64,000 nt of DNA from Sphingomonas melonis (GCF_013409985.1 NZ_JACCBY010000001.1:1116001-1180000), one strand, 5' to 3'; positions 48,209-57,142 are shown, counted from the stretch's first letter. The notes: generated by a model from the sequence alone, not told the origin. Numbers and translations are program-made.

Positions 48209-48771
48209 GCGGCGGGTTCCAGCGGGAAGAAGGCGCCGCCGCTCCACACGCCGGGCCGCTCGGCGTCGTCGGCAAGCGCGCGCTCGGCCAGCTCGTAATA
48301 GACCGGACGCGCGACCAGCGCCTCCAGCCCGCCGCGGACGTGGAGATAGGGGCGGGGCCCGTCCGCCCCTTCGGTGAAGCGCAGCGGATGGTCGGGCCCG
48401 GCGGTGACGAGGTCGCCGGTGTTGAGCCGGAAGGCGAGGCGGGCGTCGGCGCCGTCCCCCTCCGCCTTCATCTCGACCGCGACGAAGGGCGCATCCTCGA
48501 CCGCGATGTCGAGCTTTTCCACCGGCGTGACGAGGACATAGCGGCCATCGGGCTCGCGGCGCAGGATCGTCGAGAACAGCTGCACCATCGCCGGGCGGCC
48601 GATCGGCGCGCCCTGATGATACCAGGTGCCGTCGCGGGCGATACGCATCTCGCTGTCGCCGTAATGCGACGGGTTCCATTGCTCGACCGGCGGCAGCCGC
48701 CGCTGTTCGACCAGCGTGGCGATCTCGGCAAGGCTGAGACTGGCGAGATCGGGGAGCTCCTCCATCGGCAT
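48205..48771 (-). CDS. DUF1285 family protein
   Basis: This 188-residue protein has the DUF1285 pattern WNPSHYGDSEMRIARDGTWYHQGAPIGR, LVTPVEKLDIAVEDAPFVAVEM and HVRGGLEALVARPVYYELAE. The function is unknown; the fold is a small beta-barrel pair. It is the first gene of the DUF1285-Nudix-cca operon. The 40 nt upstream are shared with the end of the acetyltransferase gene. Confidence 0.88.
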   Translation of the reverse strand: MPMEELPDLASLSLAEIATLVEQRRLPPVEQWNPSHYGDSEMRIARDGTWYHQGAPIGRPAMVQLFSTILRREPDGRYVLVTPVEKLDIAVEDAPFVAVEMKAEGDGADARLAFRLNTGDLVTAGPDHPLRFTEGADGPRPYLHVRGGLEALVARPVYYELAERALADDAERPGVWSGGAFFPLEPAA

Positions 48772-48811
48772 CGCCGCGAGGTAGGCGCTCCGCGTGGCTG
48801 CGTAAAGGCGG

Positions 48812-49324
48812 TCAGGCCGTCGCCGGCACCGCCGGGCCGAGCAGGCCGGCGATCGCCGGCACCCGCGCGCCGCGCGACAGCAGGCGGTGGCGCTCGACCG
48901 GGCCGGGCAGGCGCCAGTCCGCGGTGCGGCCCGCGTCGAAGCCGAAGAAGCGCGCGTAATATTCGGGATCGCCGATCAGCATCAGCACGTCATCGAGCCC
49001 TTCGGCGCCGGCGGCGTCGAGCGCGCGGGTCATCAGCTGGCGGCCGATGCCGTCGCGCTGGCGGCCGGGCTCGACCGCGACCGGGCCGATCATCACCAGC
49101 GGATAGGCGACGCCATCGTCACCATGGAGCAGGACCGGCCAGCATTGGATCGTGCCGATCAGCGCGCCATCCTCGACCGCGGCGATGCTGAGCGCGGCGA
49201 TCGGGGCGACGCCGCCGCGTACCTTATAGGCGGTGCGGGTGTGGCGGTCGGGCCCGAACGCGCGGTCGAGCAACGCCTCGACGGCGGCACCTGCGACAGT
49301 GGCGAGCGGCACGAAAGCGATCAC
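48812..49324 (-). CDS. GNAT family N-acetyltransferase
   Basis: This 170-residue protein has the acetyl-CoA motif VMIGPVAVEPGRQRDGIGRQLMTRALDAA and GDPEYYARFFGFDAG, typical of YhbS-like GNAT enzymes. The acceptor is unknown. GTG 49324 is preceded by AAGGA at 8-nt spacing; the frame extends upstream to 49390 but without a better start. It ends 40 nt before DUF1285 and may be in the same transcript. Confidence 0.85.
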   Translation of the reverse strand: MIAFVPLATVAGAAVEALLDRAFGPDRHTRTAYKVRGGVAPIAALSIAAVEDGALIGTIQCWPVLLHGDDGVAYPLVMIGPVAVEPGRQRDGIGRQLMTRALDAAGAEGLDDVLMLIGDPEYYARFFGFDAGRTADWRLPGPVERHRLLSRGARVPAIAGLLGPAVPATA

Positions 49325-49440
49325 GGGCGGGGTCCTTCGCGTCCGGAACGGACGGGCGCGGCGCATGCGGCGGCGCGCGGCGGAACGCAAGCGGCAATGC
49401 GGTTGGCGCTCGGCGGTCCGGCTTGCTAGAGGCCGGTGCC

Positions 49441-49812
49441 ATGCAAGACAGTCTTCAGCTGGAGGTCCACGACCTCGAGGTTCAGGTGCTCACCGGTATC
49501 TATTCGGAGGAGACGCACCTGCCGCAGCCGCTCCGCATCGACCTGACGGTGGACCTCGCCTGTCCCGACCATTTCGCCCCCGACACGCCGCTGTCGGCGT
49601 CGAAGAACTATCTCGACCTGAAGCATGCCGCGACCGGTGCGTTGCCCGAGGGGCTGCACTTCACGCTGATCGAGGCGGTGGCCGATCATATCTGCGAGAC
49701 GCTGTTCCTCACCGACCCGCGGGTGCTGCGCGTCAAGGTGAAGATCGTGAAGCTGGCGATCGCCGAAGCGGGGGAGTCGATCGGCATCACCCTGGTGCGC
49801 AACCGGCGCTGA
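49441..49812 (+). CDS. folB: Dihydroneopterin aldolase
   Basis: This 123-residue protein has VQVLTGIYSEETHLPQPLRIDLTV (substrate Glu region), SKNYLDLKH and HFTLIEAVADHICETLF, then VKVKIVKLAIAEAGESIGITL with the catalytic Lys. FolB makes 6-hydroxymethyl-dihydropterin in folate synthesis. ATG 49441 is preferred over a TTG at 49423. It is divergent from the acetyltransferase gene; no other fol gene is near. Confidence 0.88.
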   Translation: MQDSLQLEVHDLEVQVLTGIYSEETHLPQPLRIDLTVDLACPDHFAPDTPLSASKNYLDLKHAATGALPEGLHFTLIEAVADHICETLFLTDPRVLRVKVKIVKLAIAEAGESIGITLVRNRR

Positions 49813-49909
49813 GGCGCGGCGCAGAGGAGAGGCATGGCCTCATCGGGGCATATCGGTACCGCCGCGTAAATCCGCCCTTCCTCTCAGGACCATCGCGACG
49901 GCAGACGCG

Positions 49910-50779
49910 TTAGCGGACCGTCCGCGTCCGTCGGCACGGGCCGAGCTGTTGCAGCACATAGGCATAATCCTCGCGCGCCAGCGCCGCGTCGGCTTCGGCA
50001 AGCGATGCGGTGCTGCGCTCCGGCAGGTCGGCGGGCAGCGCGCAGGCGAGGCGGTACCATAGCAGCGTGTCGCGCGCCGGCGGGGCGGCGGCCTCGTCGA
50101 CGATCTCCGACAGCGCCACCGCCCAGCGCGGCTGTTCGCCCGGACGGCGCAGGACGGTGAGCGATACCGGCGCGCCATTGGCGGTGGTCAGGAAGACCTG
50201 CGTCTCGCCCTCGCCGGGCAGAGCGCCGGGGACGTGGAACGCGTTACCGATACCAGTGATCACCGGCGGCGCGTCGGCGGCGAGCAAGGCGCGCGCGATG
50301 TCCCGCACCCGCGCGTCCTGCGCCGGCGTCCAGACAATCTGCGCGTCCGGCGCGGCCAGTTGTATCTGATCGGGACGACCGGCGACCGGACGGCCGAACA
50401 GCAACACCCTCATTTTCTTCAATTTCGGCAGTCGGCCTGAAGAATCCGGAGCAATATCCAGCAGATAGCCGATTCGCGGCGGCAGCCCGCCGCTGCCGCG
50501 CACCAGCGCGCCGAGGTTGGCCTCGACATAATAACGGGTGAATCCGGGGGCGACGCCCGCGGCCTCGGCGCCCTTCAGGCGGATTGCGGACCGGATCGTC
50601 GCGTCGGCGATCACCGGCGAGGCGATCACCAGATCGGCGAGATCGGCGTAGCTGATACCGCTCTCATCGTGGCCGGAAACCGCCATATCCGAGGCACTTT
50701 GGCCCGGAAATGCGGCGAAGGCGGGGCATGCGGCGAGTGCGGCGGCGGCGAGCAGGGCAGGGCGGAATCGCGGGATCAT
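49910..50779 (-). CDS. Secreted protein of unknown function
   Basis: This 289-residue protein starts MIPRFRPALLAAAALAACPAFAAF, a clear signal peptide. The mature part has SYADLADLVIASPVIADATIRSAIRLK and GYLLDIAPDSSGRLPKLKKMRVLLFGRP. No family was recognised, though similar proteins seem common in sphingomonads. Two Cys remain in the mature part near the C-terminus (ACALP, GPCRR) and might pair. It is divergent from the tonB operon, with 217 nt between. Confidence 0.7.
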   Translation of the reverse strand: MIPRFRPALLAAAALAACPAFAAFPGQSASDMAVSGHDESGISYADLADLVIASPVIADATIRSAIRLKGAEAAGVAPGFTRYYVEANLGALVRGSGGLPPRIGYLLDIAPDSSGRLPKLKKMRVLLFGRPVAGRPDQIQLAAPDAQIVWTPAQDARVRDIARALLAADAPPVITGIGNAFHVPGALPGEGETQVFLTTANGAPVSLTVLRRPGEQPRWAVALSEIVDEAAAPPARDTLLWYRLACALPADLPERSTASLAEADAALAREDYAYVLQQLGPCRRTRTVR

Positions 50780-50996
50780 GCCGATTTCGGTAGCCGACTG
50801 CACCTGAACGATACAGAAATAAAAGTGTCGCTAAACGATTGTACGTTTGTTGCGTCCGACAAAGCGTTTGCGCGGCGGGAAACGGGGCGATAGGGTTTGC
50901 GGACTGCCACACACGGCACCAGCCGGGGCAGGGGCCTACGCGCGCTCTTCCCCCGGGCGCTGCGAGGACCGAGAGATTAGGGAGTGTCGTTGCTGA

Positions 50997-51674
50997 ATGG
51001 CCTATGCTGACCAGAAGATGTCCGGTGGCAGGGTGGTCGCGATCGTCATCGTCGTGCTCATCCATGCGGCGCTGGGCTACGCCTTCGTCACCGGGCTCGC
51101 GTACCAATACGTGAAAAAGGCCCAAGAAAAACTTAACACGTTCGACGTGGAGGAGCCGCCTCCCCCGCCGCCGGACGAGCCGCCGCCCCCGCCTCCGCCC
51201 GACACGCCGATGACGCCGCCCCCCGTGGTGTCGCCGCCGCCGATCGTGCAGAATCCGAATCCGCCGCCCGTGGTGATCCAGACGGTCACGACGCCGCCGC
51301 CGGCCGTCAACATGACGCCGATCGCTGCGCCGCCCGCACCGCCGGCCCCGCCCGCACCGCCCGCCGTCTCGACGGTCAGCAAGGCGGCCGGTGCCAAGGG
51401 TAATCCCGCGGACTGGATCACGAACGACGATTACCCGCCGAGCTCGCTGCGCAACAACGAGGAAGGCACCAGCGTAATCGCCTGGACGATCAACGCGCAG
51501 GGGCGCGTCGAAAACTGCCATACCACCCAGTCGAGCGGTTCGACCGCGCTGGACCGGGCGGCATGTGCCGCGATCACGCGGCGGGGTCGCTACACCCCGG
51601 CGACGGATGCGGCCGGCAACCCGCTCGCGACCACCCAGTCGCGGCGCGTGGTCTGGAAGATCCCGAAGGAATGA
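50997..51674 (+). CDS. tonB: TonB energy transducer
   Basis: This 225-residue protein has one N-terminal membrane segment (RVVAIVIVVLIHAALGYAFVTGL, with the conserved His), a long Pro-rich span (about 50-125: EEPPPPPPDEPP and many PAPPAPP units) to cross the periplasm, and a C-terminal domain with NEEGTSVIAWTINAQGRVENCHTTQSSGSTALDRAAC, the TonB fold. TonB passes proton-motive energy from ExbB-ExbD to the outer-membrane receptors. First gene of tonB-exbB-exbD-exbD. Confidence 0.93.
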   Translation: MAYADQKMSGGRVVAIVIVVLIHAALGYAFVTGLAYQYVKKAQEKLNTFDVEEPPPPPPDEPPPPPPPDTPMTPPPVVSPPPIVQNPNPPPVVIQTVTTPPPAVNMTPIAAPPAPPAPPAPPAVSTVSKAAGAKGNPADWITNDDYPPSSLRNNEEGTSVIAWTINAQGRVENCHTTQSSGSTALDRAACAAITRRGRYTPATDAAGNPLATTQSRRVVWKIPKE

Positions 51675-51681
51675 TGCGGTC

Positions 51682-51706
51682 TCCGCCCGCCGCGACGGCG
51701 GGCGGA
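51682..51706 (+). other. Hairpin between tonB and exbB
   Basis: TCCGCCCGCCG (51682-51692) pairs perfectly with CGGCGGGCGGA (51696-51706) around CGA. No T-run follows. It could stabilise or separate the tonB and exbB parts of the transcript. Confidence 0.6.
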
Positions 51707-51749
51707 TCCTCCCCGAACTTCTACACCGTTTGATAAGGACGAATTTCCA

Positions 51750-52544
51750 ATGCTCACCACCATTCTCGCGGCCGGCGGCACCGCGGCAGCCGAAAACCAG
51801 TTCGGCCTCCAGGCCGCTCTGAAGGAAGGCGGCCTGATCTCGCAGTCGGTGTTCACGATCCTCGTGATCATGTCGATCGTCTCGTTCTACATCCTCTTCT
51901 CGAAGCTGTTCGAGCAGCAGAAGATCATCAACCAGGCGAAGCGCGTTCGCCAGGGCTTCTGGACCTCGCCGAACCTGCGCGAAGGCGCTGCCAAGCTCGA
52001 GAAGAACTCGGCCTACAAGCAGCTCGTCGACGACGGCCTGCAGGCGCAGGACCAGCACGCCAAGCTGACCGATCCGGTCGAGGCGCACGACTGGCTGCAC
52101 GGTTCGCTCGCCCGCTCGGAAGCGGCGATCAACTCGAAGCTGGGCGGCGGTCTCGCCTTCCTCGCGACGGTCGGCGCGACCGCACCGTTCATCGGTCTGT
52201 TCGGTACCGTGGTCGGCATCTACCGCGCGCTGATCAAGATCGGTGCGTCGGGCGATCCCTCGATCGACAAGGTCGCCGGCCCGGTCGGTGAGGCGCTCAT
52301 CATGACCGCGCTCGGCCTCGTCGTCGCCGTTCCGGCCGTGCTTGCCTACAACTGGCTGCAGCGTCGCAACAAGTCGATCGCGGAAGACCTGTCGGCCTTC
52401 TCGAACGACGTGCTGGGCTTCCTCGCCTCGAACGGCGCGGTCCGTCCGACGATCGCCGGTGCGCCTGCGTCGAAGGCTCCGGTGAAGCCGGCTGCGGCGA
52501 CCACGACTGCCGGCCAGGCCGGTGGCGTGCAGACCCGCCCGTAA
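51750..52544 (+). CDS. exbB: ExbB proton channel protein
   Basis: This 264-residue protein of the MotA/TolQ/ExbB family has three membrane segments (SVFTILVIMSIVSFYILFSKLF; GGGLAFLATVGATAPFIGLFGTVVGIYRAL; VGEALIMTALGLVVAVPAVLAYNWLQRR). With ExbD it forms the inner-membrane motor that drives TonB. The C-terminal Ala/Pro tail is cytoplasmic. The ribosome binding site is AAGGACG upstream of ATG 51750. Confidence 0.95.
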   Translation: MLTTILAAGGTAAAENQFGLQAALKEGGLISQSVFTILVIMSIVSFYILFSKLFEQQKIINQAKRVRQGFWTSPNLREGAAKLEKNSAYKQLVDDGLQAQDQHAKLTDPVEAHDWLHGSLARSEAAINSKLGGGLAFLATVGATAPFIGLFGTVVGIYRALIKIGASGDPSIDKVAGPVGEALIMTALGLVVAVPAVLAYNWLQRRNKSIAEDLSAFSNDVLGFLASNGAVRPTIAGAPASKAPVKPAAATTTAGQAGGVQTRP

Positions 52545-52556
52545 CACGATAAGGCT

Positions 52557-52611
52557 GCGGGGCCGCCGAGGCGGCGGTCCCGCGACCGGCCGGCGACGAT
52601 CGGTCGCCGGC
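52557..52611 (+). other. Two hairpins between exbB and exbD
   Basis: A 12-bp stem (52557-52568 with 52572-52583, one G-T pair, loop AGG) and a 9-bp stem (52589-52597 with 52603-52611) fill most of the 95-nt spacer. No T-run is present. They may act as RNA stability or processing signals. Confidence 0.6.
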
Positions 52612-52639
52612 AAGATTGCATGGATAGGATAGCTCGCAC

Positions 52640-53116
52640 ATGGCGATGAGCGTTGGCGGAGGAGGTTCCTCCGAGAAACCATTGTCGGACATCAACACCA
52701 CGCCCCTCGTGGACGTGATGCTGGTGCTTCTGATCATCTTCCTGATCGCCGTTCCGGTGGCGATCCAGACGGTCAAGGGCATCGTCCTGCCCAAGGTCCG
52801 TTTCGATCCGACGACGACCAAGCCCGAGAACGTCCTGCTGTCGGTGACGACCAAGCCGGACGGCAGCTGCCTGGTCTATTGGGGCACGTCGCCGATCACC
52901 AGCAAGGACCTGCTGACCCGCGCGGTCGACAAGCTCAAGCTGGAGATCGATCGTCAGGGTGGCGCAGGCAACCCGGATCTCGAACTGCCGGAAGTGCATA
53001 TCCGCGGTGACGTGAACACCCCCTACAAGTGCATCGGCGGCACGGTCTACACGATGCAGCAGGCCGGCTTTGCCAAGGTCGGCTTCATCTCGCAGCCGCC
53101 GCCCGCGGGTGGCTAA
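52640..53116 (+). CDS. exbD: ExbD biopolymer transport protein, first copy
   Basis: This 158-residue protein has one membrane segment with the essential Asp25 (SDINTTPLVDVMLVLLIIFLIAVPVA). The periplasmic domain has an unusual CLVYWG and a second Cys (YKCIGG) that could pair. ExbD works with ExbB to power TonB. A second exbD follows after 30 nt. Confidence 0.93.
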   Translation: MAMSVGGGGSSEKPLSDINTTPLVDVMLVLLIIFLIAVPVAIQTVKGIVLPKVRFDPTTTKPENVLLSVTTKPDGSCLVYWGTSPITSKDLLTRAVDKLKLEIDRQGGAGNPDLELPEVHIRGDVNTPYKCIGGTVYTMQQAGFAKVGFISQPPPAGG

Positions 53117-53146
53117 TCCGCCCCGCCCGACCCAGGAGTATCTGAC

Positions 53147-53575
53147 ATGGCAATGAGTGGTGGCTCGGAAGATGGCGAGCCGATGATGGAAATGAACACG
53201 ACGCCGTTGATCGACGTCATGCTCGTGCTCCTCATCATGTTCATCATCACGCTTCCCATCCCGACGCACGCGGTCAAGGTCGATCTGCCGGTCAATGACC
53301 CGCGGAACGTCAAGCCGCCGGTGGATCCGCAGAAGAACAAGATCATCATCGATGCCGCCGGCACGGTGTCGTGGAACGGCGTTCCCGTCGACGAGGTGAC
53401 GCTGCGCACCTATCTCGACGCCGCCGCGGCGATCAACCCGGAGCCGGAGCTGCACTTCCAGCCCGATCCGGCGGCGAAGTACGACAAGGTCGATCAGACC
53501 TTGGCGGTGATCAAGCGGTCCGCGGTGACCAAGCTCGGCTTCATCGGCAACGAGCAGTATCGCAACGACTTCTGA
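53147..53575 (+). CDS. exbD: ExbD biopolymer transport protein, second copy
   Basis: This 142-residue protein has the membrane segment NTTPLIDVMLVLLIMFIITLPI with the essential Asp23. It differs from the first copy in its periplasmic part (AGTVSWNGVPVDEVTLRTYLDAAAAINPEPELHFQP). The second copy could give a mixed ExbD dimer or serve another receptor set. It ends the operon at a clear terminator. Confidence 0.93.
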   Translation: MAMSGGSEDGEPMMEMNTTPLIDVMLVLLIMFIITLPIPTHAVKVDLPVNDPRNVKPPVDPQKNKIIIDAAGTVSWNGVPVDEVTLRTYLDAAAAINPEPELHFQPDPAAKYDKVDQTLAVIKRSAVTKLGFIGNEQYRNDF

Positions 53576-53597
53576 TCGCGATCGGATGACGGACAGA

Positions 53598-53627
53598 GGG
53601 GCGGTTCCGCAAGGAGCCGCCCTTTTT
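53598..53627 (+). terminator. Intrinsic terminator after the exb operon
   Basis: GGGCGGTTCC (53599-53608) pairs with GGAGCCGCCC (53613-53622, one G-T pair) around GCAA, followed by five T. It closes the tonB-exbB-exbD-exbD transcript. Confidence 0.9.
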
Positions 53628-53918
53628 GCGTGTTGGAGCAGGACGATACGGGCCGGGCTCGCGCCACTCGCGAACGGTCGGCTCATCGCGGCGACCACAA
53701 TCGGCCGGAACGGAATTGGGAAGCACCGCGATGACCGCATCGCGAGTCTGACGGATCGGGCGGTCACGGGGGGTATCGGCCGGGGGAATGAGGTTGCCGC
53801 CACCCTGATCCGCCGGGCTTATGACGAGGCCCGACATGGAGACTTCTCCTCCAGCCCGATGCGGCTCCGGTCCGCACAGGCCCGCCATTCTCGCATGACC
53901 GCCGCGATGCGCGGTGGG
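53628..53918. other. Spacer between exb terminator and ArsR-type regulator
   Basis: About 290 nt hold no convincing gene; short frames on both strands lack good starts and motifs. I see no repeat or promoter with confidence. Confidence 0.4.
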
Positions 53919-54239
53919 TCAATCAGGCGCGAACGCCAGTATCCGCTCGAGCAATCCCGGAAATCGCGCCTCGACATCGTCCCAGCGCAACGTGTTGATG
54001 TTCTCGACGCCGCGCTTCGTCGTGCAGATCAGGCCACTTTCGCGCAGCACGCGGAAATGGCCGCTCAGCGTCGATTTCGGCACCTGCTGGAACGGCGCGG
54101 TTGCCGCGGTGCAATTGAGGCCGGTCTGCGCCGCGCGCAACGCCTTGACGATCCGTAGCCGGGTCGGATCGGCCAGCGCGGACAGGATGTGGTGCAATGC
54201 CATTGCATCGGCAGGGGGATGGACGAACCCGATCATCAT
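53919..54239 (-). CDS. ArsR-family winged-helix regulator
   Basis: From ATG 54239 this gives 106 residues: ALHHILSALADPTRLRIVKALR at the start, then the recognition helix region KSTLSGHFRVLRESGLICTTKRG and the wing. It is typical of small ArsR/SmtB-type repressors; no clear metal-binding Cys motif is seen, so the signal is unknown. Other in-frame starts are ATG 54272 and ATG 54203. It is divergent from the dehydrogenase gene, with a palindrome between, so it probably controls both. Confidence 0.82.
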   Translation of the reverse strand: MMIGFVHPPADAMALHHILSALADPTRLRIVKALRAAQTGLNCTAATAPFQQVPKSTLSGHFRVLRESGLICTTKRGVENINTLRWDDVEARFPGLLERILAFAPD

Positions 54240-54271
54240 CGCCCCATAGCAGACGCTCGCTTCCAAGCCCA

Positions 54272-54308
54272 TTGTTCGATATAACCGAAATACCGAATCA
54301 TCGAACAA
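54272..54308. promoter_or_regulatory. Palindrome between regulator and dehydrogenase, probable operator
   Basis: TTGTTCGAT (54272-54280) and ATCGAACAA (54300-54308) form a perfect 9-bp inverted repeat with a 19-nt AT-rich centre. It ends just before the ribosome binding site of the dehydrogenase gene. Symmetry and place suggest that the ArsR-type protein binds here. Confidence 0.55.
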
Positions 54309-54319
54309 GGAGGATCATC

Positions 54320-55054
54320 ATGGTACAGAATGCCTTGGTCACTGGTGGAACCGCTGGCATCGGCCTTGCTACGGCGAAGGCGCTACGCGGTGCTGGCGGA
54401 CGGGTCTATGTCACGGGACGATCGCGTGAACGGCTCGATGCCGCGATCGCTGGACACGAGCTGATCGGGCTGGCTGCCGATATGGCGAAGCCGGAGGATA
54501 TCCGGGCCGTCGCCGATCGCCTCGCTGCGGATGACGTGAAGCTCGACATATTGGTCGCCAACGCCGGCACCGCCGAAATCACCAAATTCGGATCGGTCAG
54601 CGAGGCGGATTTCGACCGGACGTTCGACCTCAACGTTCGCGGCGTTTTCTGCACGGTGCAGACGCTGTTGCCCTACCTCGCCGAGGGCGCGTCGGTGGTC
54701 CTGATCGGTTCGATCTGCTCGATCAAGGGCATGGCCGATCTCAGCGTCTACAATGCGTCGAAGGCGGCGCTGCATGCCTTTACCCGCTCCTGGGCGAACG
54801 ACCTGCGGGGACGCCGGATCCGCGTCAACACGGTGAGTCCGGGGCCGATCCGCACGCCGCTGGCGTACCGACTGCAGGGTGATGCGGATGGCGCGATCAC
54901 GGCGTTCGAGGATTGGGCGGCGCAGGCATCGCCCGCGGGGCGGATCGGCGAGCCCGAGGACGTCGCTGCGGTCGTGCGCTTCCTGGCGAGCGCGGAGTCC
55001 CGGCACATCAACGGCGTCGAACTGTTCGTGGATGGCGGGCTGGCGCAAATCTGA
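54320..55054 (+). CDS. Short-chain dehydrogenase/reductase
   Basis: This 244-residue enzyme has the NAD(P) motif TGGTAGIG (8-15), NAG (81-83), and the catalytic Tyr144-x3-Lys148 (YNASK) with a Ser in SICS. The C-terminal GVELFVDGG is typical of classical SDRs. The ribosome binding site AAGGAGG (54308-54314) is strong; the open frame upstream is not used. The substrate is unknown. It is likely repressed by the divergent ArsR-type protein. Confidence 0.93.
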   Translation: MVQNALVTGGTAGIGLATAKALRGAGGRVYVTGRSRERLDAAIAGHELIGLAADMAKPEDIRAVADRLAADDVKLDILVANAGTAEITKFGSVSEADFDRTFDLNVRGVFCTVQTLLPYLAEGASVVLIGSICSIKGMADLSVYNASKAALHAFTRSWANDLRGRRIRVNTVSPGPIRTPLAYRLQGDADGAITAFEDWAAQASPAGRIGEPEDVAAVVRFLASAESRHINGVELFVDGGLAQI

Positions 55055-55282
55055 CGGCGGCTCAGGGCTCCGTATGACGTAAGCCGGTTTGCCCACGACA
55101 GGTACGGACCGGGTCGTATCCCGGTCCGTCGATCGCGCCACACCGCACAGGTGGTCCCACGTGCCGGCCGGGTGCGCTGATCGCTGGGAAACTATCCGGT
55201 CTTTCCATCCCCTTGCCTCAACCGGATTGCCAATGTCGTTGCTGCGGCGCAACATTGGCGTACCTCCGGGAGAATATCTGCC

Positions 55283-57142
55283 GTGCTCCATCTCCGCAGC
55301 CCGTTCCGGTTCCTGCTGCACTATATCCGTATCCGCCCGTGGACCTTCCTCCTGCTCGGCCTGCTCGTCGCCGGGTCGTCGGTCAGCTCGATCGGCGTGC
55401 AATATGCGCTGAAGCTGCTCATCGACGCGATGACCGGCTCCGACCGCGTCCGTGCCGCGGTCTATACCTTCCTCGGCGTCTTCCTGGCGCTGGTGGTGCT
55501 GGAAAGCGCGATGCAGCGTGCCGCGGCGCTCACCCTCGGCCATGCCACCGTCGTCTCGGGTGTCGATATCCGGCTCGACATGGTCGATTACCTCACCGGC
55601 CATCAGATGCCCTTCTTCCAGAACCAGCGCGCCGGCTCGCTCGGCCATCGCGTGTCGGGACTGGCGGGGATTTTCGGCGCGATCGTCCACCGGCTGTTGC
55701 AGGAGGTGACGCCGCCGCTGATCGCCTTCGTCGGCGCGATGATCATCTTCGTCAGCATCGATCCCGGCATGGCGCTGGTGCTCGGCGTGATCTTCGTCAT
55801 CGTCACCGTCGTGCTGGTGGTGCTCGGCTTGCAGGGCCATGTCCACCACAAGGCGTTCGCCGAGCGCGCGGGCACCGTCGGTGGCGAATTGGTCGACCTG
55901 ATCGGCAATATCTGGGTGGTGAAGGCCTTCGCCGCGCACCAGCGCGAATTGTCGCGGCTGCAAGGCTTTCTTGACGACGAGGCGAGCGCGCAGCGGCGCG
56001 GCTGGTTCTTCGTCGAGCGGATGCGCGGCCTGCACGATCTCGCGCTGGCTGTACTGGTCGGCGGCACGCTGATCTGGGCGATCGGACGCTGGTCGGCGCA
56101 TGCGATCTCGACCGGCGACGTCGTCGTGATCAGCACGATGACCTTCCGCATTCTGCACGGCTCGCGCGATCTCGCGATGGCGCTGATCGATACCAGCCAG
56201 CAGTTCAGCTATCTGCGCGAGACGCTCGACATCATCGGCGTGCCACAGACGCTGAGCGATTCGCCGCGCGCCACCAAGCTGCGGGTCGGCGAGGGCCGGG
56301 TGGAATTGTCGCACGTCACCTTCGGCTATGATCCGTCGCATCCGGTGCTGCACGATCTGTCGCTGGTGATCCCGGCGGGGCAAAAGGTCGGCATCGTCGG
56401 CCCTTCGGGCGCGGGCAAATCGTCGCTGCTCCAGCTCATCCAGCGCTTCCACGATCCGCAGGGCGGCCATGTCGCGATCGACGGCCAGGATATCCGCGAG
56501 GTGACGCAGGAGAGCCTGCGCGACGCGCTCGCGGTGGTGCCGCAGGAGGTGATGCTGTTCCACCGCTCGGTGATGGAGAATATCCGCTTCGCCAAGCCCG
56601 ACGCCTCGGACGAGGAGGTCTATCGCGCCGCGCAGACCGCGGGCTGCGACGATTTCATCCGCCGCCTGCCGCACGGCTATGACAGCATCGTCGGCGAGCG
56701 CGGCACCAATCTCTCGGGCGGCCAGCGCCAGCGGATCGGCATCGCCCGCGCCTTCCTCAAGAATGCGCGCGTCGTGCTGCTCGATGAGGCGACCTCGGCG
56801 CTCGATTCCGAGTCGGAGCTCGAGGTCCAGAACGGGCTGGAGGCCCTGATCGAGAACCGGACGGTGATCGCGGTGGCGCACCGGCTGTCGACGATCGCCG
56901 GCTTCGACCGGGTCGTCGTGCTCGTCGACGGCCGCATCGTCGAGGACGGTCCGCCGCAGCAGCTGCTACGCCAGAAGGGCGGCGCGTTCCGTCAATTGTG
57001 GGTGATGCAGGTCGAGGGGCTCGACCGCAGCACGGGCATCTCCGCGGCGGGCGAACGGCTGCGGCACATCTCCTACAAGAGCCGCGAACACCTCCAGCGG
57101 ATGGTCCGCAACGCGTGGCAGGGGGTGAAGGACCGGAACTGA
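55283..57142 (+). CDS. ABC exporter, fused membrane and ATPase domains
   Basis: This 619-residue half-transporter has six membrane helices in its first 300 residues and an ATPase domain with Walker A GPSGAGKSS (373-381), ABC signature LSGGQ (477-481), Walker B VVLLDEATS and the switch His in AVAHRLS. It should work as a dimer to export a lipid, peptide or drug; the cargo is unknown. The GTG start at 55283 follows CGGGAGA. It lies 228 nt after the dehydrogenase; that gap has no gene. Confidence 0.92.
   Translation: MLHLRSPFRFLLHYIRIRPWTFLLLGLLVAGSSVSSIGVQYALKLLIDAMTGSDRVRAAVYTFLGVFLALVVLESAMQRAAALTLGHATVVSGVDIRLDMVDYLTGHQMPFFQNQRAGSLGHRVSGLAGIFGAIVHRLLQEVTPPLIAFVGAMIIFVSIDPGMALVLGVIFVIVTVVLVVLGLQGHVHHKAFAERAGTVGGELVDLIGNIWVVKAFAAHQRELSRLQGFLDDEASAQRRGWFFVERMRGLHDLALAVLVGGTLIWAIGRWSAHAISTGDVVVISTMTFRILHGSRDLAMALIDTSQQFSYLRETLDIIGVPQTLSDSPRATKLRVGEGRVELSHVTFGYDPSHPVLHDLSLVIPAGQKVGIVGPSGAGKSSLLQLIQRFHDPQGGHVAIDGQDIREVTQESLRDALAVVPQEVMLFHRSVMENIRFAKPDASDEEVYRAAQTAGCDDFIRRLPHGYDSIVGERGTNLSGGQRQRIGIARAFLKNARVVLLDEATSALDSESELEVQNGLEALIENRTVIAVAHRLSTIAGFDRVVVLVDGRIVEDGPPQQLLRQKGGAFRQLWVMQVEGLDRSTGISAAGERLRHISYKSREHLQRMVRNAWQGVKDRN

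Noticed and set aside
53541-53888. 115-codon minus-strand frame after the exb terminator
   Set aside because: Arg/Pro-rich composition without a motif; it overlaps the end of exbD and the terminator.
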